From IMG/VR virus record IMGVR_UViG_3300001533_000597, positions 1-62,409 of that record: a stretch of 62,409 bases of DNA. One strand, 5' to 3'. The stretch is from a virus. A program made the translations under genes and the position numbers. The notes under the pieces are model-generated. The model was not told the DNA's origin. It ran no database searches and saw only the letters and a program-made list of their open reading frames with translations. Positions 8,142 through 15,294 of this stretch are shown here, piece after piece (positions within the stretch are counted from its first letter, which is position 1; each line of letters begins with the position of its first letter).

Positions 8142-8426
8142 ATGAATACAAAATTGACTAAACCAGAATTAGTGGATATGGTTTTCAACTTAATCGCTGA
8201 GTTTGAAGACCTTGAACCAGACCATAATTCTATAAGAGATGCTAAACGAAAACTCGGAATACCACAAAATTTTAGTCAAGTAGTTTTGACATGTTCATTT
8301 GAGAATATAGAAGCACGCGACCCTATTGAGATATCAGATTGTAACGCCTATGGACCTGTAAGAATTACGATTGATGGTAAGGAATTCCTGGGAACTGTGG
8401 TAGATGTAGAGGATTTTATTGAATAA
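8142..8426 (+). CDS. Hypothetical protein
   Basis: 94 aa. An N-terminal acidic helical part, then a beta-rich half (QVVLTCSFENIEARD, PVRITIDGKEFLGTVVDV). Stop and next start overlap. Function unknown. Confidence 0.5.
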   Translation: MNTKLTKPELVDMVFNLIAEFEDLEPDHNSIRDAKRKLGIPQNFSQVVLTCSFENIEARDPIEISDCNAYGPVRITIDGKEFLGTVVDVEDFIE

Positions 8427-8920
8427 TGTGTTTTGAAATTTCTTATGATAAAACACGAGAGCTTCGTGAGACTTATCGTGATATAGGTAAGGTTGTATGT
8501 TATAAAGAATTATTTTATAATCATATAAAGGATAAATTAGAGAGCCCTACTACTAAGACCGTTTGGAAACCAGGCTGGAATAAACGTAGCCTATTACATT
8601 TTATATTAGATGGTTGTAAATATAAAATTTATAATCCAGAGAAAGCTGGTCGTTACCGCCCGCCTCATGCTCATTCAGGTATTTATGTATTCACAAATGG
8701 ACATAGACCTAGTATTGGTGCTATAGTTAATGTTACTGGTATCAATGGTGTTTATGCATTTCATTGTGTACCAGTTACGTGTTATCTCAGAGATTTATTG
8801 TATGTAAGTCGGTGTGGGCAAATGGCCACCTTCAAAAAGGTATATGTAGAACCTACTGACTATAGCAATTTCTTAAACAAATATCGTAGAATTTATATAA
8901 ATAGGTGTATGATTACGTAG
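8426..8920 (+). CDS. Hypothetical protein
   Basis: 164 aa, last gene before the RNA genes; its TAG ends at the base before the tRNA. Mixed alpha/beta with many Tyr, Cys and His (for example RYRPPHAHSGIYVF and NGVYAFHCVPVTCYLRDLL). No family recognised. Confidence 0.5.
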   Translation: MCFEISYDKTRELRETYRDIGKVVCYKELFYNHIKDKLESPTTKTVWKPGWNKRSLLHFILDGCKYKIYNPEKAGRYRPPHAHSGIYVFTNGHRPSIGAIVNVTGINGVYAFHCVPVTCYLRDLLYVSRCGQMATFKKVYVEPTDYSNFLNKYRRIYINRCMIT

Positions 8921-8992
8921 TCTCTGGTAGCTCAATGGTAGAGCAGATGACTGTTAATCATCAGGTTGTAGGTTCAAGTCCTACCCAGGGAG
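8921..8992 (+). tRNA. tRNA-Asn (GTT)
   Basis: 72-base cloverleaf. Acceptor TCTCTGG pairs with CCAGGGA, discriminator G. D arm GCTC..GAGC, anticodon stem GATGA/TCATC around loop CTGTTAA (anticodon GTT), T arm GTAGG-TTCAAGT-CCTAC. The 3' CCA is not encoded. It starts directly after a stop codon and is followed after three bases by the tmRNA, so both are probably cut from one transcript. It may top up Asn decoding (AAC/AAT) in this AT-rich genome. Confidence 0.93.
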
Positions 8993-8995
8993 CTT

Positions 8996-9375
8996 GGGGG
9001 CGAATTGGATTCGACCACTAAATGAGATTTATGGTTGCATGTCGCAGTTGATTAGCTGGCTGCGTTATCAAGCTAATCATTAATTTTAACTGCCAATCGT
9101 GTAGTTGGGTTTGCTACCCTAAAAGCAGGGAAATTGGGAATGAGTACCAAAACTAAACCACGTTCCCGAAACGCTGTATGCGGAGTGGTTTCGTTAGCTC
9201 CTATGACCGTAGGAGTATAAACGGTCTGACGTTGATAATTCAACTGACGCCGATAATTCGGCTTGGTGTTTACCCAAGAGTAAGCTAGGTAGTTATAGCC
9301 GAAAAATATGACTAAGCATGTAGAAGCTATAGATGTAGTTTAGCTGGGACGGCGGCTCGATACCGCCCGCCTCCA
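8996..9375 (+). ncRNA. ssrA: Transfer-messenger RNA (tmRNA)
   Basis: The 5' end GGGGGCGAATTGGATTCGAC and the 3' end GGACGGCGGCTCGATACCGC plus CGCCTCC, A form the tRNA-like domain; acceptor GGGGGCG pairs with CGCCTCC. CTAAGCATGTAGAAGCT is the conserved 3' strand. Pseudoknot 1 is visible: CGCAG/CTGCG interleaved with TGATTAGCT/AGCTAATCA. The expected resume codon is GCC at 9092-9094, placed as in E. coli. The tag frame then reads ANRVVGFATLKAG and continues for 42 codons to TAA at 9218, without the usual short Ala-Ala end. CCA is not encoded. tmRNA rescues stalled ribosomes; phage copies are known. Confidence 0.9.
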
Positions 9376-9410
9376 CTTAAATTTATTAACTTTGGAGAAA
9401 TATAAAATAA

Positions 9411-9584
9411 ATGATAAAAAATATAGATAAATCCCTTGATTTAGCATATGAAATAGCTAGAGATATATTCAATAGTCATTGCGAAGATAGATGGGACGAT
9501 ATGGGTGATAAAGAAACTATTCTGTTATCTACTCAGCAAGAATTAGTTAGTTCTATTCACCATATTTTATTAGCAAATTTATAA
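9411..9584 (+). CDS. Hypothetical 57-aa protein
   Basis: ATG 9411 lies 10 bases after a GGAGA ribosome site. Helical and acidic (AYEIARDIFNSH, then DRWDDMGDKE). The stop shares a base with the next ATG. Function unknown. Confidence 0.5.
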   Translation: MIKNIDKSLDLAYEIARDIFNSHCEDRWDDMGDKETILLSTQQELVSSIHHILLANL

Positions 9585-10309
9585 TGAAACCATCACTATT
9601 ATTTCTTTGTGGATGTTCAGTTCGTTGCGGTAGTACCCTTATTCAACGTATATTAAATAGTCATCCCGAAATTTTAATTTACGGAGAAGACAATAACACA
9701 TTAAGTTTGGGCTCCAATATTTTTCATAGTTTTGAAGCCTCCAAGGATATATCCAACGAACAAAATGAGAAATTTAAGCAAGGGGAAGATTGGTGGCAGG
9801 CGAACTTGGCTGTCAACGGTAAGATATTTTTGAGGGCCTACACAAATTATTTAAGCCACCTTATTCTTTCCGAAGAGAGGGCTAAGTTAGTAGGTAAAAG
9901 TGTACAAGATATGTCTTATGTAGGCAACAAGGTTTTATTCGTGTTGCCCCACTCCATTAAGTTTATCAAAGAATTGATTCCTTCTTGCAAAATTATTTAT
10001 GTAGTACGAAACTTTGGTGATGTTTTACGGTCATATACTAGACAATCCTGGAGCACTCGAACTCCTCAACAAATTTTTGATTGGTGGTTTAATTCCGTAA
10101 AATGTTTAGAAGAAGCTAGAGATTATATTGATATCATAGTAGATTATGATAAATTAATACAACAAGATATTTCTGCCTTTATTACTAGTTTAGAATCTAC
10201 TTTACATCTTCAATTTGATATGGATAAAGTATATGATATATTGCATAAGAAAATTGCTTATGCTTCCGATGAATTATTACCAGAGCGGGTGTGGTCTAAA
10301 TACTTTTAG
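9584..10309 (+). CDS. Sulfotransferase family protein
   Basis: 241 aa. The N-terminal P-loop-like PAPS 5'-phosphosulfate motif is CSVRCGSTLIQRIL (residues 11-24). The 3'-phosphate motif is VVRNFGDVLRSYTR in the middle, where Arg and Ser bind PAPS. Family members move sulfate from PAPS to sugars or proteins. It precedes an NAD-sugar epimerase gene and fits the glycan-modification theme of the window. Acceptor unknown. Confidence 0.8.
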   Translation: MKPSLLFLCGCSVRCGSTLIQRILNSHPEILIYGEDNNTLSLGSNIFHSFEASKDISNEQNEKFKQGEDWWQANLAVNGKIFLRAYTNYLSHLILSEERAKLVGKSVQDMSYVGNKVLFVLPHSIKFIKELIPSCKIIYVVRNFGDVLRSYTRQSWSTRTPQQIFDWWFNSVKCLEEARDYIDIIVDYDKLIQQDISAFITSLESTLHLQFDMDKVYDILHKKIAYASDELLPERVWSKYF

Positions 10310-10359
10310 ACTGGACTCTCGCCACAAACGTCTTATAAATCTCTAGAGGAGGATTTTTT

Positions 10360-11373
10360 GTGATTCGAGTTTTAATTACCGGCGGTAATGGCTTTGTTGG
10401 CCACCATATCATTGAGCATTTACTAAAAAATACAAATTGGCGCATTATTACTTTAGACCGTTTATCATATCCTAGCAATAATGGTTATGATAAATTACGG
10501 AATATTGAAGTATATGACAATATAAGGGTAAGTAAATTTCAATGTGATTTACGATATCCAATTAATGATGGAGTAAGATTGGAAATTGGCCATATTGACT
10601 ATATCTTACATGTAGCAGCCGATAGTCATGTTGATGATAGCATTAAGAAACCCGTTACATTTGTACAAAACAATATTAATTCTATTTTAACTATATTAGA
10701 ATATGCACGTAAATTAAAATATTTGAAGAAATTTTTATATTTTTCTACGGACGAAGTTTTTGGAACGGCCCCAGATAAACTTAATTATAAAGAAGGGGAT
10801 AGATTTAATCCTAGTAATCCATATAGTGCAAGCAAGGCAGCGGCCGAATGTATATGTATGGCATATGCAAATACATACAAATTACCAATAGTTATTTCAA
10901 ATAGTATGAATATTTTAGGAGAACGACAACATCCAGATAAGTTTTTACCTAAAATTATAAATAGTATTTTGGACCAAGACATACTATTTATTCATAGTAA
11001 TCAAGATAAGACCGAAGCTGGTCAACGTCACTATATTCATGCCCGCAATGTAGCTGATGCGATATTATTTATTTTAACGAAAACTACTGAGTTATTATCA
11101 GCCAATGATGCTTCTCAAGGTAAATTTAATATAGTTGGTGAAAAAGAATTCGATAATTTAGAATTAGCACAATTTGTAGCAAAGTATATGGAGCTTCCAC
11201 TTTATTACGAAATGGTAGATTTTCATTCTAGTCGTCCGGGCCATGATTTAAGATATGGTCTTGATGGGTCTAAATTAAGAGAATATGGTTGGAAACCTCC
11301 AGTTGATATAGCATCAAGCATTAAACGGATTGTAGACTGGTCACTTGATAATCCCAAATGGTTAGGAAGATAA
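10360..11373 (+). CDS. NAD-dependent sugar epimerase/dehydratase (SDR family)
   Basis: 337 aa starting at GTG 10360, with a strong AGGAGG seven bases upstream. Rossmann NAD motif TGGNGFVGHH at the N-terminus, YFSTDEVFG in the dTDP-glucose 4,6-dehydratase position and catalytic NPYSASKAAAE (YxxxK). The length and TDEVFG favour a dTDP- or NDP-glucose 4,6-dehydratase-like role, making activated deoxysugars for the phage glycosyltransferases. The exact substrate is inferred. Confidence 0.87.
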   Translation: MIRVLITGGNGFVGHHIIEHLLKNTNWRIITLDRLSYPSNNGYDKLRNIEVYDNIRVSKFQCDLRYPINDGVRLEIGHIDYILHVAADSHVDDSIKKPVTFVQNNINSILTILEYARKLKYLKKFLYFSTDEVFGTAPDKLNYKEGDRFNPSNPYSASKAAAECICMAYANTYKLPIVISNSMNILGERQHPDKFLPKIINSILDQDILFIHSNQDKTEAGQRHYIHARNVADAILFILTKTTELLSANDASQGKFNIVGEKEFDNLELAQFVAKYMELPLYYEMVDFHSSRPGHDLRYGLDGSKLREYGWKPPVDIASSIKRIVDWSLDNPKWLGR

Positions 11374-11559
11374 ATGTATTACTTTGCAAGATTGAATCGC
11401 CCAAATACTAAGAGTGTTATAACGATAGAATTACCATTTGGTATGACAAAGGAGTGTGCTCTGGACTGGTTGGAAGATAACTATCCGGGTTGGGTAGTAG
11501 TTATCTTGTCTGTGGATAATCCCGATGACTCTGATGGTGTAATGGCTGGAGTATTATAA
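11374..11559 (+). CDS. Hypothetical 61-aa protein
   Basis: Starts at the base after the epimerase stop. Short alpha/beta protein (YYFARLNRPNTKSVITIEL, then LDWLEDNYPGWVVVIL). Unknown function. Confidence 0.5.
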   Translation: MYYFARLNRPNTKSVITIELPFGMTKECALDWLEDNYPGWVVVILSVDNPDDSDGVMAGVL

Positions 11560-11560
11560 A

Positions 11561-11713
11561 ATGGCTAAATATTATAAAAAGAAACGTCCGTCTTTGACTT
11601 GTAGGCGATGTAATAAAACAAGTTGGGCCACCCGCCTAATTAGTGATTATGGGGCCCTAAAAGTTTGTGCAAATTGTGGACGAATTTTGAAAAGAACAAA
11701 TGTGGAACACTAA
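11561..11713 (+). CDS. Small zinc-ribbon protein
   Basis: 50 aa. Very basic N-terminus (KYYKKKRP), then CRRC and CANC 22 residues apart, a classic four-Cys zinc ribbon. It overlaps the next start by 14 bases. Probable nucleic-acid or transcription-machinery binding; unknown. Confidence 0.55.
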   Translation: MAKYYKKKRPSLTCRRCNKTSWATRLISDYGALKVCANCGRILKRTNVEH

Positions 11714-11921
11714 TTATCATGGTCGTATCAATCGTTTGGCCTTATTTTTAAGACCAATTCTCCTTCCCCTACGTTTTCTTTCCTTTTTAACTATTGGTGT
11801 TGAAATTTGTCCAAATTGTGGATATCTCTTTAATGATGATGTTACAGAACAATCGGGATTTAGAGGTTATTACCAATGTAAAAGATGTAAACATATATAT
11901 TTTCCGTTTAGAATGGAGTAA
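11700..11921 (+). CDS. Zinc-ribbon protein with hydrophobic N-terminus
   Basis: 73 aa. A hydrophobic stretch LALFLRPILLPLRFLSFL precedes CPNC and CKRC. Possibly membrane-associated. Follows another zinc ribbon in overlapping arrangement. Confidence 0.5.
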   Translation: MWNTNYHGRINRLALFLRPILLPLRFLSFLTIGVEICPNCGYLFNDDVTEQSGFRGYYQCKRCKHIYFPFRME

Positions 11922-11924
11922 ATT

Positions 11925-12179
11925 ATGTGGGTGTTAAGGGGTGTCATTGAAGCTCATTATCCTAATGAGGCTGACCATGAAAAATCATTGGCTTTATTTT
12001 CGACAGAACAAAAGGGGCTTCAATATATCAAAGAGTCCAAATTAAATACTTATCAAACCGTATGTCGTCGTGGCCAATGCGGACAACAATTTAAGAAAAA
12101 AAGTCTATTATATGGGTATTGTGGTGGATATATAGAACCCTATCCTTATGATTATTTAATAGTTGACCCAGTATTATGA
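11925..12179 (+). CDS. Hypothetical protein
   Basis: 84 aa. Opens WVLRGVIEAHYPNE; Cys and Gly are frequent in the middle (CRRGQCGQQFKKK), the end is Tyr/Pro-rich. No family recognised. The 62 bases after it contain only a 17-codon ORF that I do not support. Confidence 0.5.
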   Translation: MWVLRGVIEAHYPNEADHEKSLALFSTEQKGLQYIKESKLNTYQTVCRRGQCGQQFKKKSLLYGYCGGYIEPYPYDYLIVDPVL

Positions 12180-12241
12180 ATTATATTATGGTCTGGTTCA
12201 ATAATTGCAAGTTTAGTTTTTTTATCTAGCAGAAAGAAGAT

Positions 12242-12544
12242 ATGAAGATGGTTCAATATTTAAGATTAGTGGACGGTTCAGATGTTATCGCTAAAATAGA
12301 AAAAAAACAAGGTTCGATAAGTCTCATTAAACCAGTCCGACTAGGCTTGATTCCTACTCCACAAGGTATGAATATACTGATGGAGCCGTTAAATCTTTTT
12401 GGTGTTAATACAATGCATCAAATAGATGTACCATATGAACACATTTTATTTATGGACGAACCAAATCTAGATATCTTAAATTCGTACAATCAAAAGTATG
12501 GTTCTGGAATTGTACAGGCCACCAATTTGGAGTTAAATATATGA
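12242..12544 (+). CDS. Sm-like (LSm) fold phage protein
   Basis: 100 aa. The pattern LVDGSDVIAKIEKKQGSISL followed by KPVRLGLIPTPQGM, a second strand pair and PYEHILFMDEPN fits the five-strand Sm barrel found in many phage proteins. Such proteins may bind RNA like Hfq, though this group is uncharacterised. Confidence 0.65.
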   Translation: MKMVQYLRLVDGSDVIAKIEKKQGSISLIKPVRLGLIPTPQGMNILMEPLNLFGVNTMHQIDVPYEHILFMDEPNLDILNSYNQKYGSGIVQATNLELNI

Positions 12545-12756
12545 ACCTAATGGAAAGATTACGTCAGACTATAGTTTCTAATGAATATAAGCTATTAGAA
12601 CGGAGATACCAAAATCTTCTAGAATATACACATAAATTAGAAGAGCAAAATAAACAATTATCTGAAGATTATAGCAAATTACTCGGCGAGTTTATTGAAC
12701 AATATAATACGGCCCAAAAGGCTTTTAAAACATTTTTAGAGAAACATGAATCATAA
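12541..12756 (+). CDS. Small coiled-coil protein
   Basis: 71 aa, almost wholly heptad-like (YQNLLEYTHKLEEQNKQLSE). Overlaps both neighbours by a few bases, so it is translated with the Sm-like gene. Function unknown. Confidence 0.5.
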   Translation: MNLMERLRQTIVSNEYKLLERRYQNLLEYTHKLEEQNKQLSEDYSKLLGEFIEQYNTAQKAFKTFLEKHES

Positions 12757-13000
12757 AACATATATGATAGAATTATATAATAGACTACTTGAAGATTTAG
12801 ATAAGAAGTATTTTGGAGATATACCATTATGTACATCGGTCGAAGAGGTTGTATATATGTTGGCCGGTTGGTGTTATGATAATGGTATAGAGTTTAATGA
12901 GGATGGGTGGAAATTATTAGACGAAATCTATCTACGTTTTGGCTCTTCTATACGCTTGGCGGTTTTACATCATTTATTTCATAGGAATCATGATACATGA
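12746..13000 (+). CDS. Hypothetical protein
   Basis: 84 aa, helical; contains SVEEVVYMLAGWCYDNGIEF. Overlaps both neighbours. Unknown function. Confidence 0.5.
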   Translation: MNHKTYMIELYNRLLEDLDKKYFGDIPLCTSVEEVVYMLAGWCYDNGIEFNEDGWKLLDEIYLRFGSSIRLAVLHHLFHRNHDT

Positions 13001-13137
13001 GTAAAGGCAGTACACCTCGCCCACGGCTGGTTTCATATCAAGAATATAGTCGTAATTGGGACCGGGCTTTTAAGCAAGATAAGAAGAATAAGCAGACAAG
13101 ACTAGTGAAAAACAATGATAATACAAAATCAATATAA
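12997..13137 (+). CDS. Conserved small phage protein (STPRPR opening)
   Basis: 46 aa; the ATG overlaps the previous stop (ATGA). MSKGSTPRPRLVSYQEYSRN followed by WDRAF is a pattern I recognise from short proteins in many unrelated phages, with S-T-P-R-P then a Tyr/Asn/Trp helix. Their role is unknown. Confidence 0.6.
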   Translation: MSKGSTPRPRLVSYQEYSRNWDRAFKQDKKNKQTRLVKNNDNTKSI

Positions 13138-13339
13138 AATTTTACCACATTTACAATTTGACCATAATGCGCTACAATCATGTACTGTTGATGAAAGCGG
13201 CGTTCAACTAAATTGGCAAAATCAGGATTTTATACCGAACAGACTAACTTTTGAACAAGTTCAAGAATTATCAGAATTGTGTGATATCATACTACAGCAT
13301 AGTAATGTTGTTACTCAAACATTGGCGGATAGAGTATGA
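13115..13339 (+). CDS. Hypothetical protein
   Basis: 74 aa; overlaps the preceding gene by 23 bases in another frame. Ends with a helix LTFEQVQELSELCDIILQH. Its stop overlaps the next start. Unknown function. Confidence 0.5.
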   Translation: MIIQNQYKILPHLQFDHNALQSCTVDESGVQLNWQNQDFIPNRLTFEQVQELSELCDIILQHSNVVTQTLADRV

Positions 13340-13821
13340 TTTCTGGAGATATTATTTTAACACGCAATGCCGAGTATATAGGTAATAGTAGCCCTGGTTA
13401 TTGGAATCATGCGGCCATCAGTTGCGGGTCTTATGTTGTTGAGGCCCAAGAAGAACCTAACGCCGTGATAGCCGTCAAGCCCAATTATTTTTTGGCCCGC
13501 TATCCCGAATACGTTATATTACGTTATCCTGATATTCAAGTGGCCTATTATGCCGCCAAGGCCGGCTATAGTCTAGTTGGCACACCCTACCGCAAGATAT
13601 CATCCCTATTTTTCTTTCTGCGTAAATCTCAACGTGGAGAAAATTGTGTGAGCATTGTACGTAAGGCTTGGAAGGTTGCATTAGGACGAGACCCTCGTTG
13701 GCGTATTCCCGATGATATTTATAGGGAGGTGGGATATGGGCGTTTTTATCAAATAGACCATCATAAAGATTATGATAACTGGGTACAACCAAAAGAATGG
13801 TTTGGAGGAAGATTAGCATGA
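13336..13821 (+). CDS. YiiX/NlpC-P60-like cysteine hydrolase
   Basis: 161 aa. GDIILT opens the fold, WNHAAISCG carries the catalytic His, VVEA follows, and ENCVSIV carries the nucleophile Cys: the circularly permuted papain-like (YiiX/YebB) order. Family members cleave peptide or lipid-peptide bonds of the envelope. Here a role in lysis or cell-wall modification is possible. A second member is at 44550. Substrate unknown. Confidence 0.65.
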   Translation: MISGDIILTRNAEYIGNSSPGYWNHAAISCGSYVVEAQEEPNAVIAVKPNYFLARYPEYVILRYPDIQVAYYAAKAGYSLVGTPYRKISSLFFFLRKSQRGENCVSIVRKAWKVALGRDPRWRIPDDIYREVGYGRFYQIDHHKDYDNWVQPKEWFGGRLA

Positions 13822-13943
13822 GTTGGCCTAAATGGAAATATACTAGCAAAATATGTTGTGTAGAATGTCATAGAGTTTATAATATTCTATGTATTGATTT
13901 AGATTGTTATTGTCCAAATTGTTATGAAAATAAAAAAATGTGA
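13818..13943 (+). CDS. Small zinc-ribbon protein
   Basis: 41 aa; the ATG overlaps the hydrolase stop. CVEC and CPNC flank a hydrophobic centre, the four-Cys zinc-ribbon pattern. It overlaps the next gene by 20 bases. Role unknown. Confidence 0.5.
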   Translation: MSWPKWKYTSKICCVECHRVYNILCIDLDCYCPNCYENKKM

Positions 13944-14097
13944 ATGTCGTTTACATTACATACCAATGAGATGGATTAGCACATCAAGATGGTATGTGCC
14001 GTGGACTTGGTTTACGGGATATTGGAAAGATAAATATGGCAATATATTTTGGGCTTCTTACACTACTCCTCAATATAGGAAATTATATGAAAATTAG
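13924..14097 (+). CDS. Hypothetical Trp/Tyr-rich protein
   Basis: 57 aa starting inside the zinc-ribbon gene. Very aromatic (RWYVPWTWFTGYWKDKYG). Its stop overlaps the next gene's start region. Unknown; aromatic composition suggests membrane-surface or nucleic-acid contact. Confidence 0.45.
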   Translation: MKIKKCECRLHYIPMRWISTSRWYVPWTWFTGYWKDKYGNIFWASYTTPQYRKLYEN

Positions 14098-14359
14098 TCA
14101 ACAAATTGTAAATTACTTAAATATGCTGATAGCATATGATAATCAAGCAATTCAAGACTTAATAGATGCTAGAGTCAACTGTAATGTCTTACTAGCCAAT
14201 CATGCAACATGTCAGGTAAGAATTAACCCAAAATATAATGTAGGTATTTTGGGTGTTTTAAATGGATTATGCGAGCATCACGGAGAATGTCGTGGAGCTA
14301 TTATAGCTATGTATGAAGATGGACGGTTGATAGGATTTAAAGTACAAGAAGATAGTTGA
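14087..14359 (+). CDS. Hypothetical protein
   Basis: 90 aa from ATG 14087, with AGGAA six bases before; an upstream ATG at 13994 in frame would run through the preceding gene. Cys and His occur in ANHATCQ and LCEHHGECRGAII, which might bind a metal. No family recognised. Confidence 0.5.
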   Translation: MKISQQIVNYLNMLIAYDNQAIQDLIDARVNCNVLLANHATCQVRINPKYNVGILGVLNGLCEHHGECRGAIIAMYEDGRLIGFKVQEDS

Positions 14360-14364
14360 CAACG

Positions 14365-14721
14365 ATGCCAAAGGGAAAAAAGAAATGTCCGTGTGGACTT
14401 GAATGGGGAGCACGCAAGAAACAATGTACTTGTGGATATGATTTTACAAAACAAAAACAAAATATTCCCGAAGATGAATTAATTGCAGTGGGCGAATGGG
14501 TGTATGATATAGATAAGGGAGCCCACAAAATAAAGAGACCCGGTCCACTACCACCAATGATTGATATAACGTATTTACGAGAGTATATCACGTATTATGG
14601 GCTGGGAGACGCAATATATGCTTTTGTACCTCCAGAAAAACTAAAAGATAAGAAATTGAAGGATTTGTGGACGCGAGCGAGCGAGGCTATGAGGGCAATA
14701 CACAAATATGTCTACGACTAA
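14365..14721 (+). CDS. Zinc-ribbon-like protein
   Basis: 118 aa from ATG 14365. N-terminal CPCGLEWGARKKQCTCG is a closely spaced four-Cys motif. The rest is acidic with a Pro-rich linker (KRPGPLPPM) and a C-terminal helix. It overlaps the next gene. Function unknown. Confidence 0.55.
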   Translation: MPKGKKKCPCGLEWGARKKQCTCGYDFTKQKQNIPEDELIAVGEWVYDIDKGAHKIKRPGPLPPMIDITYLREYITYYGLGDAIYAFVPPEKLKDKKLKDLWTRASEAMRAIHKYVYD

Positions 14722-15208
14722 TACTATTTTAGATGATGAGTTAAAACATCAACGACAATTGGTGCGTCATATACAAAATGTGCAAAATAGTTGTATATTA
14801 TTAGCTGAAAAATTAGCTGAGGATGAGGGGAACAAGAGAATGGCCCGTCATCTAATCGCTAATGCTATGATTCACGATAATAGTAAGTTTTTCGGAATAG
14901 AATGGAAATACTTACGCGAAGAAATAAAAAAGAATGGTAGTTCCCATTTATTTGAGGCCGCTGTTCAATCCCATCAAGAAAATAATATGCATCATCCAGA
15001 ATTTTGGGGTGGTATTCATAATATGCCAGATATTTATTTGGCAGAATTGGTTTGTGATATTAAGGCAAGGTCAGATGAATTTGGAACGGATATACGTAAT
15101 TGGGTAAAAGAAGTAGCATCCAAAAAATATGGATTTTCTTTACAGAGTAAAACATATCGCAAAATTAAGCATTTTTTAGATTTATTACTAGATTCTGCCT
15201 ACTCTTAG
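14708..15208 (+). CDS. HD-like phage protein (DUF5662-type)
   Basis: 166 aa. ANAMIHDNSKFFGIEW and then HQENNMHHPEFWGG supply His/Asp pairs in the layout of a small HD-like helical fold common in phages and annotated as DUF5662. HD proteins often hydrolyse phosphate esters of nucleotides, but activity for this group is not established. Confidence 0.65.
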   Translation: MSTTNTILDDELKHQRQLVRHIQNVQNSCILLAEKLAEDEGNKRMARHLIANAMIHDNSKFFGIEWKYLREEIKKNGSSHLFEAAVQSHQENNMHHPEFWGGIHNMPDIYLAELVCDIKARSDEFGTDIRNWVKEVASKKYGFSLQSKTYRKIKHFLDLLLDSAYS

Positions 15209-15231
15209 TGTCCACTTAAATTCTTTCCAAA

Positions 15232-15251
15232 ACTCATAAAGGGTGTATAAT
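15232..15251 (+). promoter_or_regulatory. Promoter-like motif ACTC-N7-GTGTATAAT
   Basis: ACTC (15232-15235), seven bases, then GTGTATAAT (15243-15251), 44 bases before the ATG of the secreted protease gene. There is no good sigma70 -35 box. The same layout occurs at 37178 and 42841 and in weaker form at 62154, each between genes. Confidence 0.5.
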
Positions 15252-15294
15252 AATATGGGAATAACACACACTATGAGGTGATGAGGCAGATAAT

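Noticed and set aside
12176-12229. 17-codon ORF between two small genes
   Set aside because: Too short and without any supporting feature apart from an ATGA overlap.
14498-14506. GTGTATGAT resembling the phage promoter motif
   Set aside because: Lies inside a coding region and lacks the upstream TACTC-like element.
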